Shown here: positions 1 through 9,740 of the stretch, in pieces
Layout: each line of letters begins with the position of its first letter
Position numbering within the stretch: the first letter of the stretch is position 1
NCBI RefSeq assembly: GCF_002043005.1
Contig: NZ_CP020330.1
Span: 3,428,001 to 3,492,000 of the forward strand
DNA length: 64,000 bases
Origin: Martelella mediterranea DSM 17316
GTDB taxonomy: Bacteria; Pseudomonadota; Alphaproteobacteria; Rhizobiales; Rhizobiaceae
Direction of reading: 5' to 3'
Translations under genes and position numbers: made by a program
The notes under the pieces: generated by a model
Seen by the model: the letters and a program-made list of their open reading frames with translations, nothing else
Databases searched by the model: none
Told to the model about the DNA's origin: nothing

Positions 1-109
1 GCGCCATGAGGGCATCGAGATGAAGCGCCACAGCGACGGCATGGAAGACATGGAGGTGCTGAAGGCCAATGCGGAAAAGATCCTGACGGCCCTGAAGGCG
101 TCGCCATGA
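1..109 (+). CDS. C-terminal 35 residues of an unknown protein (partial)
   Basis: An open frame runs in from the window edge and stops at TGA 107-109. The visible tail is charged and helical (ends KILTALKASP) and I do not recognise its family. Its stop codon overlaps the ATG of the following MgtC-family gene (ATGA), so the two are probably translationally coupled and co-transcribed. Only the upstream sequence could identify it. Confidence 0.55.
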   Translation, partial: RHEGIEMKRHSDGMEDMEVLKANAEKILTALKASP

Positions 110-618
110 CGCAATTTCTGGCCGAAGAGTTCAAAAACGCCTTTTCCGCCGATCACATCATCATGTTTGTGCGGCTGATCGGGGCCGCGATCTTCGGCGG
201 GCTGATCGGCTTCGAACGCGAGATCCATCGCCATCCGGCGGGGCTCAGAACCCATATCCTGGTGAGCATGGCGGCGGCCCTGTTCGTGCTTGTCGCCATC
301 GAGGTGCCGGAGATCATGCGCAGCGACCGCGACGTGCTGCGCGTCGATCCCACCCGCGTGGTGCAGTCGATCACCGAGGGCGTGGCCTTCCTCGCCGCCG
401 GCATCGTGTTCTTGCAGAAAGGCACGGTGAAGGGGCTGACGACCGGGGCCGGGCTCTGGTTTTCCGGCGCGATCGGGCTGACGATCGGCCTTGGCCTCTG
501 GAGCCTCGGCATATTCGCCTCGATGCTGGGACTTGTGGTCCTGTTCGTGCTCAGGCGTCTGGAAATCAACACAAATCTAAGCAAACGCAAGAGCTTGTCC
601 GACGAGGCTCAGGAATAA
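106..618 (+). CDS. MgtC/SapB family membrane protein
   Basis: A 170-residue inner-membrane protein of the MgtC/SapB family. The family motif GFERE is at residues 35-39, followed by GLRTH at 46-50. Hydrophobic segments lie near 20-38, 50-67, 88-106 and 115-152, with the conserved gly-rich IGLTIGLG segment. A short basic/acidic cytoplasmic tail ends the protein, without the ACT-like domain of longer MgtC proteins. MgtC proteins modulate Mg2+/membrane-potential homeostasis in some pathogens, but most homologues in environmental bacteria are uncharacterised, so no specific role is claimed. The ATG overlaps the preceding stop, and the gene ends 2 nt before the convergent YhaN-like gene. Confidence 0.85.
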   Translation: MTQFLAEEFKNAFSADHIIMFVRLIGAAIFGGLIGFEREIHRHPAGLRTHILVSMAAALFVLVAIEVPEIMRSDRDVLRVDPTRVVQSITEGVAFLAAGIVFLQKGTVKGLTTGAGLWFSGAIGLTIGLGLWSLGIFASMLGLVVLFVLRRLEINTNLSKRKSLSDEAQE

Positions 619-620
619 GT

Positions 621-3600
621 TCAGCTCCGCTCCAGCGTTATGATGTCGGCCGACTCGCCCAATTCCCTGCGGGCGATCTCCACCATGCTCGACTCGTGGG
701 TAAAGAGGATGGTTTGCAACCCCGCAAGACCGGCGAGCGCATTAAGGCCGGCCGCGCTGCGGGCGTCGTCGAAGGTCTGGAAGATATCGTCGACGATCAG
801 CGGCGCGGGCTCGTTGCGGCTGGCGTAATCCTCCAGAAAGGCAAGCCGGAGCGCGAGATAGAGCTGGTCGCGGGTGCCGTCGCTCAACCCCTCGACCCGG
901 ATCGCATCGCCGCCGGTACGCACGGCTGAAAGCACCAGCGCATCTTGCTCGCCATACGCCTGTGACAGGCCCTCGAAACCGTTACGGGTCAGCGTGCGGA
1001 AATGCCGTCCCGCCGCCGCCAAAATCGGATCGGACCGGCTTTCCCGGTAGCGCTCCAGCGCGCCATCCAGCAACCGGCCGGCCAGCTTCAGCACCACCCA
1101 CTCACGGGCAAGCGCCTGCGCCTCTGCCTCTGCCGAAGCGCGATCGAAGGCGGCGGTCTCGCTTCCCGGCCCGGTCTCCAGCGCCTGCTTGCGATGACGC
1201 AGCGCCATGCGCCGCTCCCGCAACGCCTCGATCTCGGCCGCATCCTCTCCGGCATCGGCCTTCAGATGCGCGAGCTCCTGACGGCAATCGACCTCGTCCA
1301 GCGTTTCGGCGAGCGTCCGGATCTCCTCCACCGAGGCTCCGTCGCTGATGCCGGAAAACCGCTGCCGCGCTTCGGCCAGCGCCTGCCGCGATGCCGCCCG
1401 CTGCCGCAACCGCGCCGAAAGACCGTCGATCGCGACGCCTTCCGGCAAGGTGGCGGCGATGGCTGCCATCCGGCCGTCGATCTCTTCCCGCGCGCCCGTG
1501 TCGGTCGCAAGTTCGGTGCGAAGCCGCTCGGCGCTTTCCGTAAGCGTTGCCCGCTGCGCCGCGCGCGTTGCATGATCGGCGGCGCGCTCGGCAAGTGCGT
1601 GGACGATCCGCGATGCCGGTTCGCCAGCGATATCCGCCGCCACGGCTTCCGCCAGTTGCAGAGCGGCGGCGTCGAACGCGGCGACGCGCTTGCTGTCGGC
1701 CTCTGCCTCCTGCACCAGCCGCGTCCGGTCCGCGAAAAGCGATGGCAGGTCCGCCCAAAGCGCCAGCGCCGCCTCCGCGCCGGCCAGGCCGGTTTCGCCC
1801 GGCAGGCCGACACTTTCGAGACTCGCGGCAAAACGCTCGCCCAAGGCTTTCTCCCCGACCCGCAACCGATCAAGCTGCTCCGCGCCCTTTTCGGCTGCCT
1901 GCCGCGCTGCCTTGAGCGCGCCCGCATGCTCCCGCGCCTCCGTCCAGCGTTCGCCAAGGCGGTCGAGCGCCGTGCCGACATCGCGCGCAAGGGCGCCAAG
2001 CGGCAGTGATGCGTCCGTGCCGAGATCGTTCGCAAGCCTTTCCAGCGCCCCACGCAGCGCCGCGTTGTTTCGATCGAGGACCGTTTTCCTGTCTTTCAGC
2101 GCATGGAGCGCGGTCCGCGCCTCGAGCAGCGCTTCCACGCGCCGGCGCCATTCGATCATCGCCCCGGGGGCGACGGGCGTGAAATCGAGCCCTGCAAAAA
2201 GCGCCTCGAAATCCGCCTGCGCTTTCTGCAGCGACAGAAGCGCCGCTTCGCGTTTTTCCGCGCCCTGCTGTCTTTGGGCGATCTCCCGGTCCAGCCGGCG
2301 AAGATTGTCGGCATGGCGGGCCACCCGCTCGGCATCGTCGAGCGCGTTGTCGGCCAAGCGGTCGGCGGCGCGCACGGCATCGCGATAAGCGCTATCCTCT
2401 CCGTCAAGCGCCTCGAACAACCGGTCGCGCTCCGCCCGCGCCGCATCGATCGCCGCACGGGTCGGAACCGGCCCGGCCTCGCGATCCTCGGCGAGCAATC
2501 CTTCCAGGCGCGCGCATTCCTCCTCGGCCTTCGCCAACGCGCTGTCGCACGCGGCCAGCGCCGATTCTGCCGATGCGATATCGTCGCACGCGGTCTTCAG
2601 CGCGGCCTCGGCAGGCAGATCGCCCGCCTGCAGGCCAAGAATATCATTCACCGCGGGACGCAGGCCGGCCGCCTGCTCCAACAGCACGCGCTCCTTGCCG
2701 GTGATCTCCGTTTCAAGCGTTTCCGCCTCTTTTATGCCGGTAAGGTCCTCGCGCAGCGCCTCATAGCTTTTGCGCAGCGGCGCGGGATCGCGCAGATGGG
2801 TCTCGCCATGCTGCTGTTCCAGCCGCGCAAGGGTTTCTCGATTTTCCGAAAGGGCGTTTTCGGCGGAACGGATGGCGCGGTCCTGCTCTTTCGACTGCTC
2901 CACAATCGCTTGAAACTCGGATCGCAACAGACTGTTCGGAAAACTCTTTTCCATACTTTCAAGAGAATCAAACCCAAGCTGAACGGCAGCGCTCCGCAAC
3001 CGCGCCTCGACATCGCGCAGTTCATGCCGCCGGCGCGGCAGGCTCTCCAGCGCCTGTTCGTAAAGCCCGCTTTCGCGCTGCAGCCAGGCGATTTCGGCAT
3101 GGCGCGCCAGAAGCGCATCGTCGACGACAAGCGCCTCCAGTTCCCGCTGTCCGGCCGCCTGCCGCGTCTCCTTGGCCTCTATCTGTTCAGCGAGCCGCGC
3201 GCGGCGGGCCTCAAGCTCACCAAGCTCCTCGCCGATACGGTCCTCGATCGCCTCGATATCGGCGAATTCGGCCAGCGCCGCGCTGTGCCCATCGATCTCG
3301 CCAAGCAGGCCGCGCAGCCGCTGCAGCCGCTCGAGCTCGCCGATCCGCCGCGCCCGCTGCAATTGCCGCTGCTCGACCATGGCGAAGTCCTGGGCGATCT
3401 CGCGCTCTTCCTTCAGGAGCGCGGTCCAGTCGCTGGCATTGAGCTGGCTGTCGCGCTCGGCCTTACGGGCTTCGTCATAGCGCTCCAGCGCCTGATAGAA
3501 GCTGCGGGTCTGCGACTTGCGGGGTGCGTAGATGCCGTCGGCTTCCGCTGCCAGCGCCTCGCTCGCCGCTCGCAACCCGGTCAGGCCGGAGGCCGCGGAA

Positions 3601-4049
3601 AACAGCATCTGGCCGATCTCCCCGCCATCGGCCAGCATCTCGTCCGCCCCTGCCCTGAGTCTCGCCGAATCGAGCCCGAAGGCGCGCTCGAACACCGCCC
3701 GGTCGAGGCTGCCGACAAAGCCGGCGAGCGCGTCATCGTTCAGTGCGGCTTCGGTTTCGGCATCGAGCAGCGTATTGCTGCGGCCCTTGCGCCGGCGGAA
3801 GGCGAGTTCGGTTCCGCCATGCGCGCGGAGCGTCGCGCCAAGGCGCAGGTCGCGCGCGGGATGCAGGAAATCATAGCCGACATTGCGGTCGGGAAATCCG
3901 AACAGAAGGTCGGAGAAGGCGGCGAGCGCCGAGGACTTGCCGGCCTCGTTCGGGCCATAGACGATATGAAGCGCGGCGTCGGGCCGGAACGTGACGGTCC
4001 GGTCGGTGAAATGGCCGTAGCGGATGAGATCGAGCGAGAGAAACCGCAT
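621..4049 (-). CDS. YhaN-like AAA ATPase with long coiled coil (SbcC/Rad50-type)
   Basis: A 1142-residue SMC/Rad50-like ATPase. The Walker A motif GPNEAGKSS is at residues 32-40. A very long Ala/Glu/Arg-rich coiled-coil middle follows, and the C terminus carries the Walker B-like segment LIVDDIFQTFDD and a switch histidine (FTHES). This layout matches the YhaN family, which pairs with a YhaO metallophosphoesterase in the manner of SbcC with SbcD. The ATG lies 3 nt downstream of the stop of the nuclease gene, so the two are surely one operon and probably one complex acting on DNA ends. Exact substrate is inferred from SbcCD/Rad50-Mre11, not visible here. Confidence 0.85.
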   Translation of the reverse strand: MRFLSLDLIRYGHFTDRTVTFRPDAALHIVYGPNEAGKSSALAAFSDLLFGFPDRNVGYDFLHPARDLRLGATLRAHGGTELAFRRRKGRSNTLLDAETEAALNDDALAGFVGSLDRAVFERAFGLDSARLRAGADEMLADGGEIGQMLFSAASGLTGLRAASEALAAEADGIYAPRKSQTRSFYQALERYDEARKAERDSQLNASDWTALLKEEREIAQDFAMVEQRQLQRARRIGELERLQRLRGLLGEIDGHSAALAEFADIEAIEDRIGEELGELEARRARLAEQIEAKETRQAAGQRELEALVVDDALLARHAEIAWLQRESGLYEQALESLPRRRHELRDVEARLRSAAVQLGFDSLESMEKSFPNSLLRSEFQAIVEQSKEQDRAIRSAENALSENRETLARLEQQHGETHLRDPAPLRKSYEALREDLTGIKEAETLETEITGKERVLLEQAAGLRPAVNDILGLQAGDLPAEAALKTACDDIASAESALAACDSALAKAEEECARLEGLLAEDREAGPVPTRAAIDAARAERDRLFEALDGEDSAYRDAVRAADRLADNALDDAERVARHADNLRRLDREIAQRQQGAEKREAALLSLQKAQADFEALFAGLDFTPVAPGAMIEWRRRVEALLEARTALHALKDRKTVLDRNNAALRGALERLANDLGTDASLPLGALARDVGTALDRLGERWTEAREHAGALKAARQAAEKGAEQLDRLRVGEKALGERFAASLESVGLPGETGLAGAEAALALWADLPSLFADRTRLVQEAEADSKRVAAFDAAALQLAEAVAADIAGEPASRIVHALAERAADHATRAAQRATLTESAERLRTELATDTGAREEIDGRMAAIAATLPEGVAIDGLSARLRQRAASRQALAEARQRFSGISDGASVEEIRTLAETLDEVDCRQELAHLKADAGEDAAEIEALRERRMALRHRKQALETGPGSETAAFDRASAEAEAQALAREWVVLKLAGRLLDGALERYRESRSDPILAAAGRHFRTLTRNGFEGLSQAYGEQDALVLSAVRTGGDAIRVEGLSDGTRDQLYLALRLAFLEDYASRNEPAPLIVDDIFQTFDDARSAAGLNALAGLAGLQTILFTHESSMVEIARRELGESADIITLERS

Positions 4050-4052
4050 AAA

Positions 4053-5285
4053 TCACCCCTCCAGCCGCGCGCCGAGAATCGCGCGCGCTTCCATCAGGAT
4101 ATCCGCATGCGACCCCGAAAAGGCTTCATCTCTGGCGCCGACGCCGCCGGGCAGCTTCACCGCGATTTCATCGATCAGAGCCTCGATTTCGGCGTCCAGC
4201 CCCTCATTGTCGGCCAGCGCGTCGATCATAGCCTCGATATCGAGGTCACTATCCGACAGAAGCCGGCGGGAGGTCATCGGCGCTTCAAGCGCGATAACCA
4301 GTTTCTCAAGCCACAGATCGGCGTGCACCCGCTGGCAGGCGGCCTGGAGATCGTCGTGCCATTCGCCATGGGCCGCGATCATCCGATGGGCATCGCCATG
4401 GCGGCCTTCAAGCGTCAGGCGCAGGGCGACGGGCCGCGCGTTGGCCGCTTCCGCAAGCGCTGCCAGCGCGGTTTCCACCACCTGCAGGATATCGCTTTCC
4501 CTCATGTCGGGCGTGATTGCCACGGTAACGGCCTCGAACCGGGCGCGGTCGAGAATGATGCGTTCATAGCGCGGCCTGCCGTCCTCGACCGTCACCAGCA
4601 CCGCGCCCTTGTCTCCGGTTTCGCGGATGTTGCGCCCCTGAAGATTGCCGGGATAGAGCGTCAGCGGATCGGCGGACACTTCCTCGAAGGCGTGGACATG
4701 GCCGAGCGCCCAGTAATCATAGCCGCGCGAGGCGAGATCCGCCGGCGTGCACGGCGCATAGACGGCATGCGGCGGCCGCCCCGAAAGCGAGGTGTGCAAC
4801 ACGCCGATGTTGAAATGGCCCGGCACCGCCGGGGGATAGGCAAGTGCCAGATTGTCGCCGGCCACACGATCGGCAAAGCCCTGGCCGTGCAGCGCCACTT
4901 TCAGCGGTTCGATGGTGAAGGTCTCGGGCTGGCGCGTCGAGAATTCGTGGACGCCGTCGGGCATCGCGATCGTGCGGGTGACGATGCTTTCGGCATCATG
5001 ATTGCCGCGCAGGAAATAGACCGGGATTTCAGCGCGCGAAAGCCGGGCGATCTCGCGGTTGAAGAACAGGCCGACGCTGTTGTCGCGCCAGGCCCCGTCA
5101 TAGACATCGCCGGCGATTACCATGAAATCCACCGACATCTCGATCGCGCAATCGATCAGCGCCGCGAAGGCATCGCGGCCGGCGGCGGCAAAGCGCTCGG
5201 CAATCTGCCGGTCCTTCAGCGCAAGTCCCGAGAGCGGGCTCCCAAGATGCAGGTCGGCGGCGTGGATAAAACGGAAACCGGTCAA
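4053..5285 (-). CDS. YhaO-like metallophosphoesterase / DNA exonuclease subunit (SbcD/Mre11-type)
   Basis: A calcineurin-like metallophosphoesterase of about 410 residues. Metal-binding motifs are DLH near residue 11, GDVYDG, GNHD and GHVH. I place the start at TTG 5285 (product begins MTGFRFIHAADLH), because GAGG sits about 5 nt upstream and the family normally begins just before the first metal motif. The frame is open 39 codons further up, but that extension looks non-coding. Mre11/SbcD-family enzymes are Mn2+-dependent nucleases working with a Rad50-like ATPase, which here is the next gene. The TTG start may keep expression low. Confidence 0.85.
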   Translation of the reverse strand: MTGFRFIHAADLHLGSPLSGLALKDRQIAERFAAAGRDAFAALIDCAIEMSVDFMVIAGDVYDGAWRDNSVGLFFNREIARLSRAEIPVYFLRGNHDAESIVTRTIAMPDGVHEFSTRQPETFTIEPLKVALHGQGFADRVAGDNLALAYPPAVPGHFNIGVLHTSLSGRPPHAVYAPCTPADLASRGYDYWALGHVHAFEEVSADPLTLYPGNLQGRNIRETGDKGAVLVTVEDGRPRYERIILDRARFEAVTVAITPDMRESDILQVVETALAALAEAANARPVALRLTLEGRHGDAHRMIAAHGEWHDDLQAACQRVHADLWLEKLVIALEAPMTSRRLLSDSDLDIEAMIDALADNEGLDAEIEALIDEIAVKLPGGVGARDEAFSGSHADILMEARAILGARLEG

Positions 5286-5413
5286 ACTTGCCTCATTTGT
5301 CTTCTTGTCTCGAAGGGGTAAAAGAGTTCGCGACGACACTTCAACCCCAAAGCGCCGGCGTCGCGCTTTATCCCACCCGCATTTTCGCGGGCTGACCATC
5401 ACCGGAGGACATC

Positions 5414-6400
5414 ATGCACTATCACAATTTCGGCCGCACCGGGCGACCCGTTTCCAATATCGGCTTCGGCGCCTGGCAGATCGGCGGAAGCTGGGGCTCC
5501 GTCAGCGAGGAGGATGGCCGCGCCGCGCTGCACGCAGCGCTTGATTCGGGCATCAACTTCGTCGATACGGCCGATGTCTATGGCGACGGCCGCTCGGAGA
5601 AGATCATCGCCGATGTGCTCGCCGATCGCGGCGGCCAGAAGCCGTTCGTCGCCACCAAGGCCGGCCGCAGACTGAACCCGCATACCGCCGATGGATACAA
5701 TCTGGAAAACCTGGAGGCCTTCGTCGACCGCAGCCTGAAGAACCTCAGGATGGAGCGGCTCGACCTCGTGCAACTGCACTGCCCGCCGACCGAGGCGTTT
5801 TATCGACCGGAGGTGTTCGAGGCGCTTGATGCGCTGAAAGCCAAGGGCAAGATCGCCAATTACGGCGTCAGCGTCGAAAAGGTCGAGGAAGCGCTGAAGG
5901 CGATCGAGTTTCCGGGCGTCGCCAGCGTTCAGATCATCTACAATATCTTCCGCCAGCGCCCGGCCTCGCTGTTCTTCCCGGAAGCAAAGCGCAGGAACAT
6001 CGCCGTCATCGTTCGGGTGCCGCTGGCGAGCGGGCTTTTGTCGGGCAAGATCACCCGCGAGACCGTTTTCGACAAAGAAGACCACCGCAATTTCAACCGC
6101 AAGGGTGACGCCTTCGATGTCGGCGAGACCTTTGCCGGCGTGCCGTTCGAGATCGCGCTCGATGCCGTCGAGGAAGTCCGCAAGCACGTGCCGCGCGGCA
6201 CCGGCATGGCCGCCTTCGCGCTGCGCTGGATCCTGATGAACGAGGCGGTCACCGTCGCCATACCCGGCGCGCGCAACGCCGAACAGGCCAAGGCAAACGC
6301 CTCCGCCTCCGACCTGCCGGTGATCGGCGCCGATGTGATGGCGGCGATGGAGGAAATCTACCGCACCCGCATCGCGCCGCATGTGCATCAGCGCTGGTAG
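5414..6400 (+). CDS. Aldo/keto reductase
   Basis: A 328-residue NADPH-dependent aldo/keto reductase of (beta/alpha)8 fold. The catalytic tetrad is visible as D51, Y56 (DTADVY), K82 (ATKAG) and H122 (QLHCPP). A strong GGAGG lies 6 nt before the ATG. The gene is divergent from the YhaO-like gene (128 bp gap) and is followed by an intrinsic terminator, so it is probably monocistronic. The physiological substrate cannot be deduced; related enzymes reduce sugar or other aldehydes/ketones. Confidence 0.88.
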   Translation: MHYHNFGRTGRPVSNIGFGAWQIGGSWGSVSEEDGRAALHAALDSGINFVDTADVYGDGRSEKIIADVLADRGGQKPFVATKAGRRLNPHTADGYNLENLEAFVDRSLKNLRMERLDLVQLHCPPTEAFYRPEVFEALDALKAKGKIANYGVSVEKVEEALKAIEFPGVASVQIIYNIFRQRPASLFFPEAKRRNIAVIVRVPLASGLLSGKITRETVFDKEDHRNFNRKGDAFDVGETFAGVPFEIALDAVEEVRKHVPRGTGMAAFALRWILMNEAVTVAIPGARNAEQAKANASASDLPVIGADVMAAMEEIYRTRIAPHVHQRW

Positions 6401-6429
6401 GGGGCAACGCCCATCGAGCAGAAACGCAA

Positions 6430-6464
6430 AGAGGCCGGGCTTTGACGCCCGGCCTCTCTTTTTT
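6430..6464 (+). terminator. Intrinsic terminator after the aldo/keto reductase gene
   Basis: A perfect 11-bp stem (AGAGGCCGGGC / GCCCGGCCTCT) with a 6-nt loop is followed by CTTTTTT. It lies 29 nt after the aldo/keto reductase stop. Because the opposite strand carries AAAAAAG before the stem and TTTGCGTTT after it, it may also act weakly on transcripts of the convergent phytase-fold gene. Confidence 0.85.
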
Positions 6465-6478
6465 GTAACGCGAAACGA

Positions 6479-8674
6479 TCAGTTCAGCGAAACCGTGAAG
6501 AACAGCGTCTCGCCGGAGGAGTCGTCGACGCCGTCATTGTCGGTGACGGCGTAGGCGGTGCCGTCGGCGGCGATGGTGAAGCCTTCGATCTTGTCGACGA
6601 CGAAGCCGTTGGAGGCCGACTTCATCAGCGGCAGCAGATCGGCGACTTCCTGTTTTTCGACAACCGGCAGTTCGGAGCCGATCGGCGCCGGCTGCATGTC
6701 GGAAAGGGCGACCTTGTAGAGCTTCTTCAGCGTTGCGGCCTCGCCGATCTGGTTGTCACGCTCGACGATGTAGACGCTGTCGCCGTTCGCCGTGATCTCG
6801 GAAAGACCGATCCAGCCCTTTTCCGGGGTCTCCAGCGGATAGGCGACTGCGCCCCATTCCTGGGTGGCGGGCTTGTAGGCGAGCAGCTTGACGAAGCCCT
6901 TCTCGTCATCGGCCCATTCGCGCTGCACCGCCATCCACAGCGTCAGATCATCGCCCTCGCCAACCGTGGTGATGCCTTCCATGCCGAAGCGGGTCTGGTT
7001 GGCGAGCAGAGCCTCCGGCAGGTCGATCGTCTCGGTGATCGCGCCGGTGCCATCGACATGATAGACCGCATGCGGCACGTCCTTGTCGGGATTGCCTTCC
7101 GAGGCGAGCCAGAAGCCGCCCTGGCCATCGACCGCAACGCCCTCGAGGTCGAGCTTCTCGGCCGGGGCGCCATCGCGGGTCACGCGGATGACATCGGTGA
7201 TCATCGCCGGCTTCTGCGAGGCATCGATGATGAAGATAGACGGCTGGGCGGAATAGAAGCTGTCATTGACGGCATAGAGCCTGGAAGCATCGCTCGGATC
7301 GGCAGTCAGGCCCGAGAGCGCGCCGAAGCCGATCAGTTCATCACGCGAGACATCGGAGAGGATCTGCGGGTAGTTCGGCTCGGCATCCTCATAGGCGTAG
7401 AGCATGACGTGCGCGCGCACGCCGCCATCGGGGCCGAGATCGGTCTCGTTGGCGGTGACCAGCAGGTTGCGGGCGGGAATGGCGACACCGCTTTCCGGCG
7501 AAAGACCAGACGGCAGAAGCTGGACGAGCTCGGGCGCGTCGGCCGCGCTGTCGTCGTAGACGCCGACGACGGAGGCGCGCTCGGAGAGCACGAACAGATA
7601 GTTGGTGTCGCCGAAGGTGCCCTTGATCATGCCTTCGGGCTCGACGCCCTTCTTGCCGGCGCGCTTGTCCGGGAAATGGCCGATCGAGGCCACGGCCCGC
7701 TCGAACGAATTGCCTGAATCATAAAGCAGTTCCCCGGCATCGGAGAAGATCGAGAAGCCGCGCGAGCCGCCCTTGTAATCGCCCTCATTGGCGATGGCGA
7801 AGCGGTCATTGTCGAGCCATTTAACGGTGTCGGGCTCGCGGGCGATACCGGACAGCGAACCGGTGAAATCGAGCTTGCCGTCCTTTTCGATGTCGACGCC
7901 GCTGATATCGACGGAGCCTGCGGAGAAGTGGTTCTTCACCTCACCGGTATTGCCGTCGATGATCGCGATGCCGTTGTTTTCCTGCAGCGTCACGACGATT
8001 TCATTGTCGTCGTTGATATCGACGAATTCCGGTTCCGGATCGGTGGGGGCGACCATTTCGGAAAAGCCGGTCATGGTGACATGCTTGATCGTGGCGCAAT
8101 CGGCAACGCCGTCATTGAGCGAAATGATCACCAGATCGCCGGCCGGCATCTGCGGGATTTCGCCGTCGTTCAGCTCTTCGTCGCGCTCGTTCTCGATGGC
8201 GATGGCAACGATCGAGCCATCCGGAGACACGGCCACGGAATCAGGCTGGCCGCCGAGATCGCACTGGCTTTCCAGCGTGCGCGAGGCGATATCGACAACG
8301 CCGAGGAAGCCCGACGGATCGGTATAGCTTTCCGACGTGTTGACGCCGACCAGCGCCTTGGGGCCGGAAACGGCAACCGAGGTCGGCTCGCCGTCGAGCT
8401 TGGTGATGCCGAGCGCTGCCGGAGCCTTCATGTCGGTGATGTCGACGAAGCCGAGGGCGCCGAGCGGGCTGTCGGAATAGATCAGCGTGTTGCCGTCTTC
8501 GCTCGCCGCGATGATTTCGGCCGAGGTCTCGGTCGCGGGATCCATGTCGGCGGGCAGGTTGCCGGCGACGCTGAAGACCGCGATGCGGTTGAAGACGGGT
8601 TCGGCGGCGGCGGGGAAAGCGGCGGAAGCCAGAAGCGCAGCGCTCAGGGCCGCGCCGGTGAGACGGAATCGCAT
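6479..8674 (-). CDS. Secreted phytase-fold (esterase-like) beta-propeller protein
   Basis: A 731-residue exported protein. A Sec signal peptide occupies about residues 1-25, cleaved near AAAEPV. The N-terminal half has choice-of-anchor-I/LVIVP-like beta-propeller repeats (SVAVSPDGSIVAIA). The C-terminal half, from about residue 420, matches the 'esterase-like activity of phytase' domain (LDLEGVAVDGQGGFWLASEG, GMEGIT, SNGFVVDKIEGF). I chose ATG 8674, preceded by GGAGGG at 8 nt, over a TTG five codons upstream that falls inside that ribosome-binding site. Family members are linked to phosphate ester metabolism, but the activity is not established for this subtype. Confidence 0.82.
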   Translation of the reverse strand: MRFRLTGAALSAALLASAAFPAAAEPVFNRIAVFSVAGNLPADMDPATETSAEIIAASEDGNTLIYSDSPLGALGFVDITDMKAPAALGITKLDGEPTSVAVSGPKALVGVNTSESYTDPSGFLGVVDIASRTLESQCDLGGQPDSVAVSPDGSIVAIAIENERDEELNDGEIPQMPAGDLVIISLNDGVADCATIKHVTMTGFSEMVAPTDPEPEFVDINDDNEIVVTLQENNGIAIIDGNTGEVKNHFSAGSVDISGVDIEKDGKLDFTGSLSGIAREPDTVKWLDNDRFAIANEGDYKGGSRGFSIFSDAGELLYDSGNSFERAVASIGHFPDKRAGKKGVEPEGMIKGTFGDTNYLFVLSERASVVGVYDDSAADAPELVQLLPSGLSPESGVAIPARNLLVTANETDLGPDGGVRAHVMLYAYEDAEPNYPQILSDVSRDELIGFGALSGLTADPSDASRLYAVNDSFYSAQPSIFIIDASQKPAMITDVIRVTRDGAPAEKLDLEGVAVDGQGGFWLASEGNPDKDVPHAVYHVDGTGAITETIDLPEALLANQTRFGMEGITTVGEGDDLTLWMAVQREWADDEKGFVKLLAYKPATQEWGAVAYPLETPEKGWIGLSEITANGDSVYIVERDNQIGEAATLKKLYKVALSDMQPAPIGSELPVVEKQEVADLLPLMKSASNGFVVDKIEGFTIAADGTAYAVTDNDGVDDSSGETLFFTVSLN

Positions 8675-8768
8675 GGATATACCCTCCAAGGTAAAGATGA
8701 CTGGAGGTTTCTGAGCGCGCGGTGTGACAGCAGGATTACACGGCGATGACAGGACGATGACAACCCGT

Positions 8769-9650
8769 CTACTTCTCCCTTCGGCGCTCGATCAGCATGA
8801 TCGAAAGCGAGGCGCAGAGGATCATCACGCCGCCGATCCAGAACAGCGTATCCGGCGCATAGCCGAACACCAGCCAGCCACCGAGCACGTTGAGCGGCAG
8901 TTTCAGGTCGTCGAAGGGCTGGACATAGGCCGCGTCCGCGCTCGAATAGGCAAGCGTCAGGAAATACTGCGCCAGCGCCGTCAACAGGCCGAGCGCCAGC
9001 ATGATCCAGATGATATCGCCGGTCGGGACGGCGAAGCCGCCGCCGATGGCGACCAGCGCGTTGATCGGCGTCAGCAGCATCAGGAGCCATACGGTGATCG
9101 ATTCGGGCCGTTCATGGGCCGTCAGCCGCTTGGTGATCAGCGAGGTTCCGCCCCAAAGAAGCGCGGATGCAATCGGCAACAGCGCCGCCCAGGTGAAGCT
9201 TTCCGACCAGGGCTGAAGGATCAGCAACGCGCCGGTGAAGCCCACCGCCGTCGCGATCCAGCGCGAGGGGCCGACCGTCTCGCCCAGAAACAGTTTCGCC
9301 CCGACGATGATGAAGAAGGGCGAGGTCATGACCAGCGCGATCGCCTGGCTGATCGGAACCGAGGCAAGGCCGATTGCCCAGGCCTGCACGCCGAGCGCGG
9401 AAAGCGCCACCCGGAAGACATGTTGCCAGGGATGACTGGTCCGCATCACCGAAAGCCCGGTGCGCCAGAGATACGGCACGGCAAACACCAAGGCGATGCC
9501 ATATTGCCAGAAGGCGACCGACGAGGCGGCGAACCCCATATTCATCGTCACCTGCTGGATCGCGACATTGCCGGCCGCGTAAACCACGCCGGCCATCACC
9601 ATCCAGAAGGCCCCGGTCAGAGCCGGAGAGCGATAGATTGCCTTAGCCAT
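8769..9650 (-). CDS. EamA/DMT-superfamily permease
   Basis: A 293-residue integral membrane protein with about ten hydrophobic segments in two EamA repeats (second repeat from about residue 150, PIASALLWGG). The drug/metabolite transporter superfamily includes exporters of amino acids, metabolites and drugs; the substrate is not readable. It is followed upstream by a same-strand LysR gene (91 nt gap), which may or may not control it. Confidence 0.82.
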   Translation of the reverse strand: MAKAIYRSPALTGAFWMVMAGVVYAAGNVAIQQVTMNMGFAASSVAFWQYGIALVFAVPYLWRTGLSVMRTSHPWQHVFRVALSALGVQAWAIGLASVPISQAIALVMTSPFFIIVGAKLFLGETVGPSRWIATAVGFTGALLILQPWSESFTWAALLPIASALLWGGTSLITKRLTAHERPESITVWLLMLLTPINALVAIGGGFAVPTGDIIWIMLALGLLTALAQYFLTLAYSSADAAYVQPFDDLKLPLNVLGGWLVFGYAPDTLFWIGGVMILCASLSIMLIERRREK

Positions 9651-9740
9651 ATGTACGACAGACCTTTCAGCACGAGCGTGAAACGATGTCAGAGGTAAAG
9701 AAGTTGCGCCTTTCGGGCAAGCGCGTTTGCGCGCCGCGCG

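Noticed and set aside
2103..5321. 1072-codon open frame on the plus strand
   Set aside because: It lies antisense to the YhaN/YhaO-like genes, has the Arg/Gln/His-rich composition typical of antisense frames in GC-rich DNA, and shows no domain.
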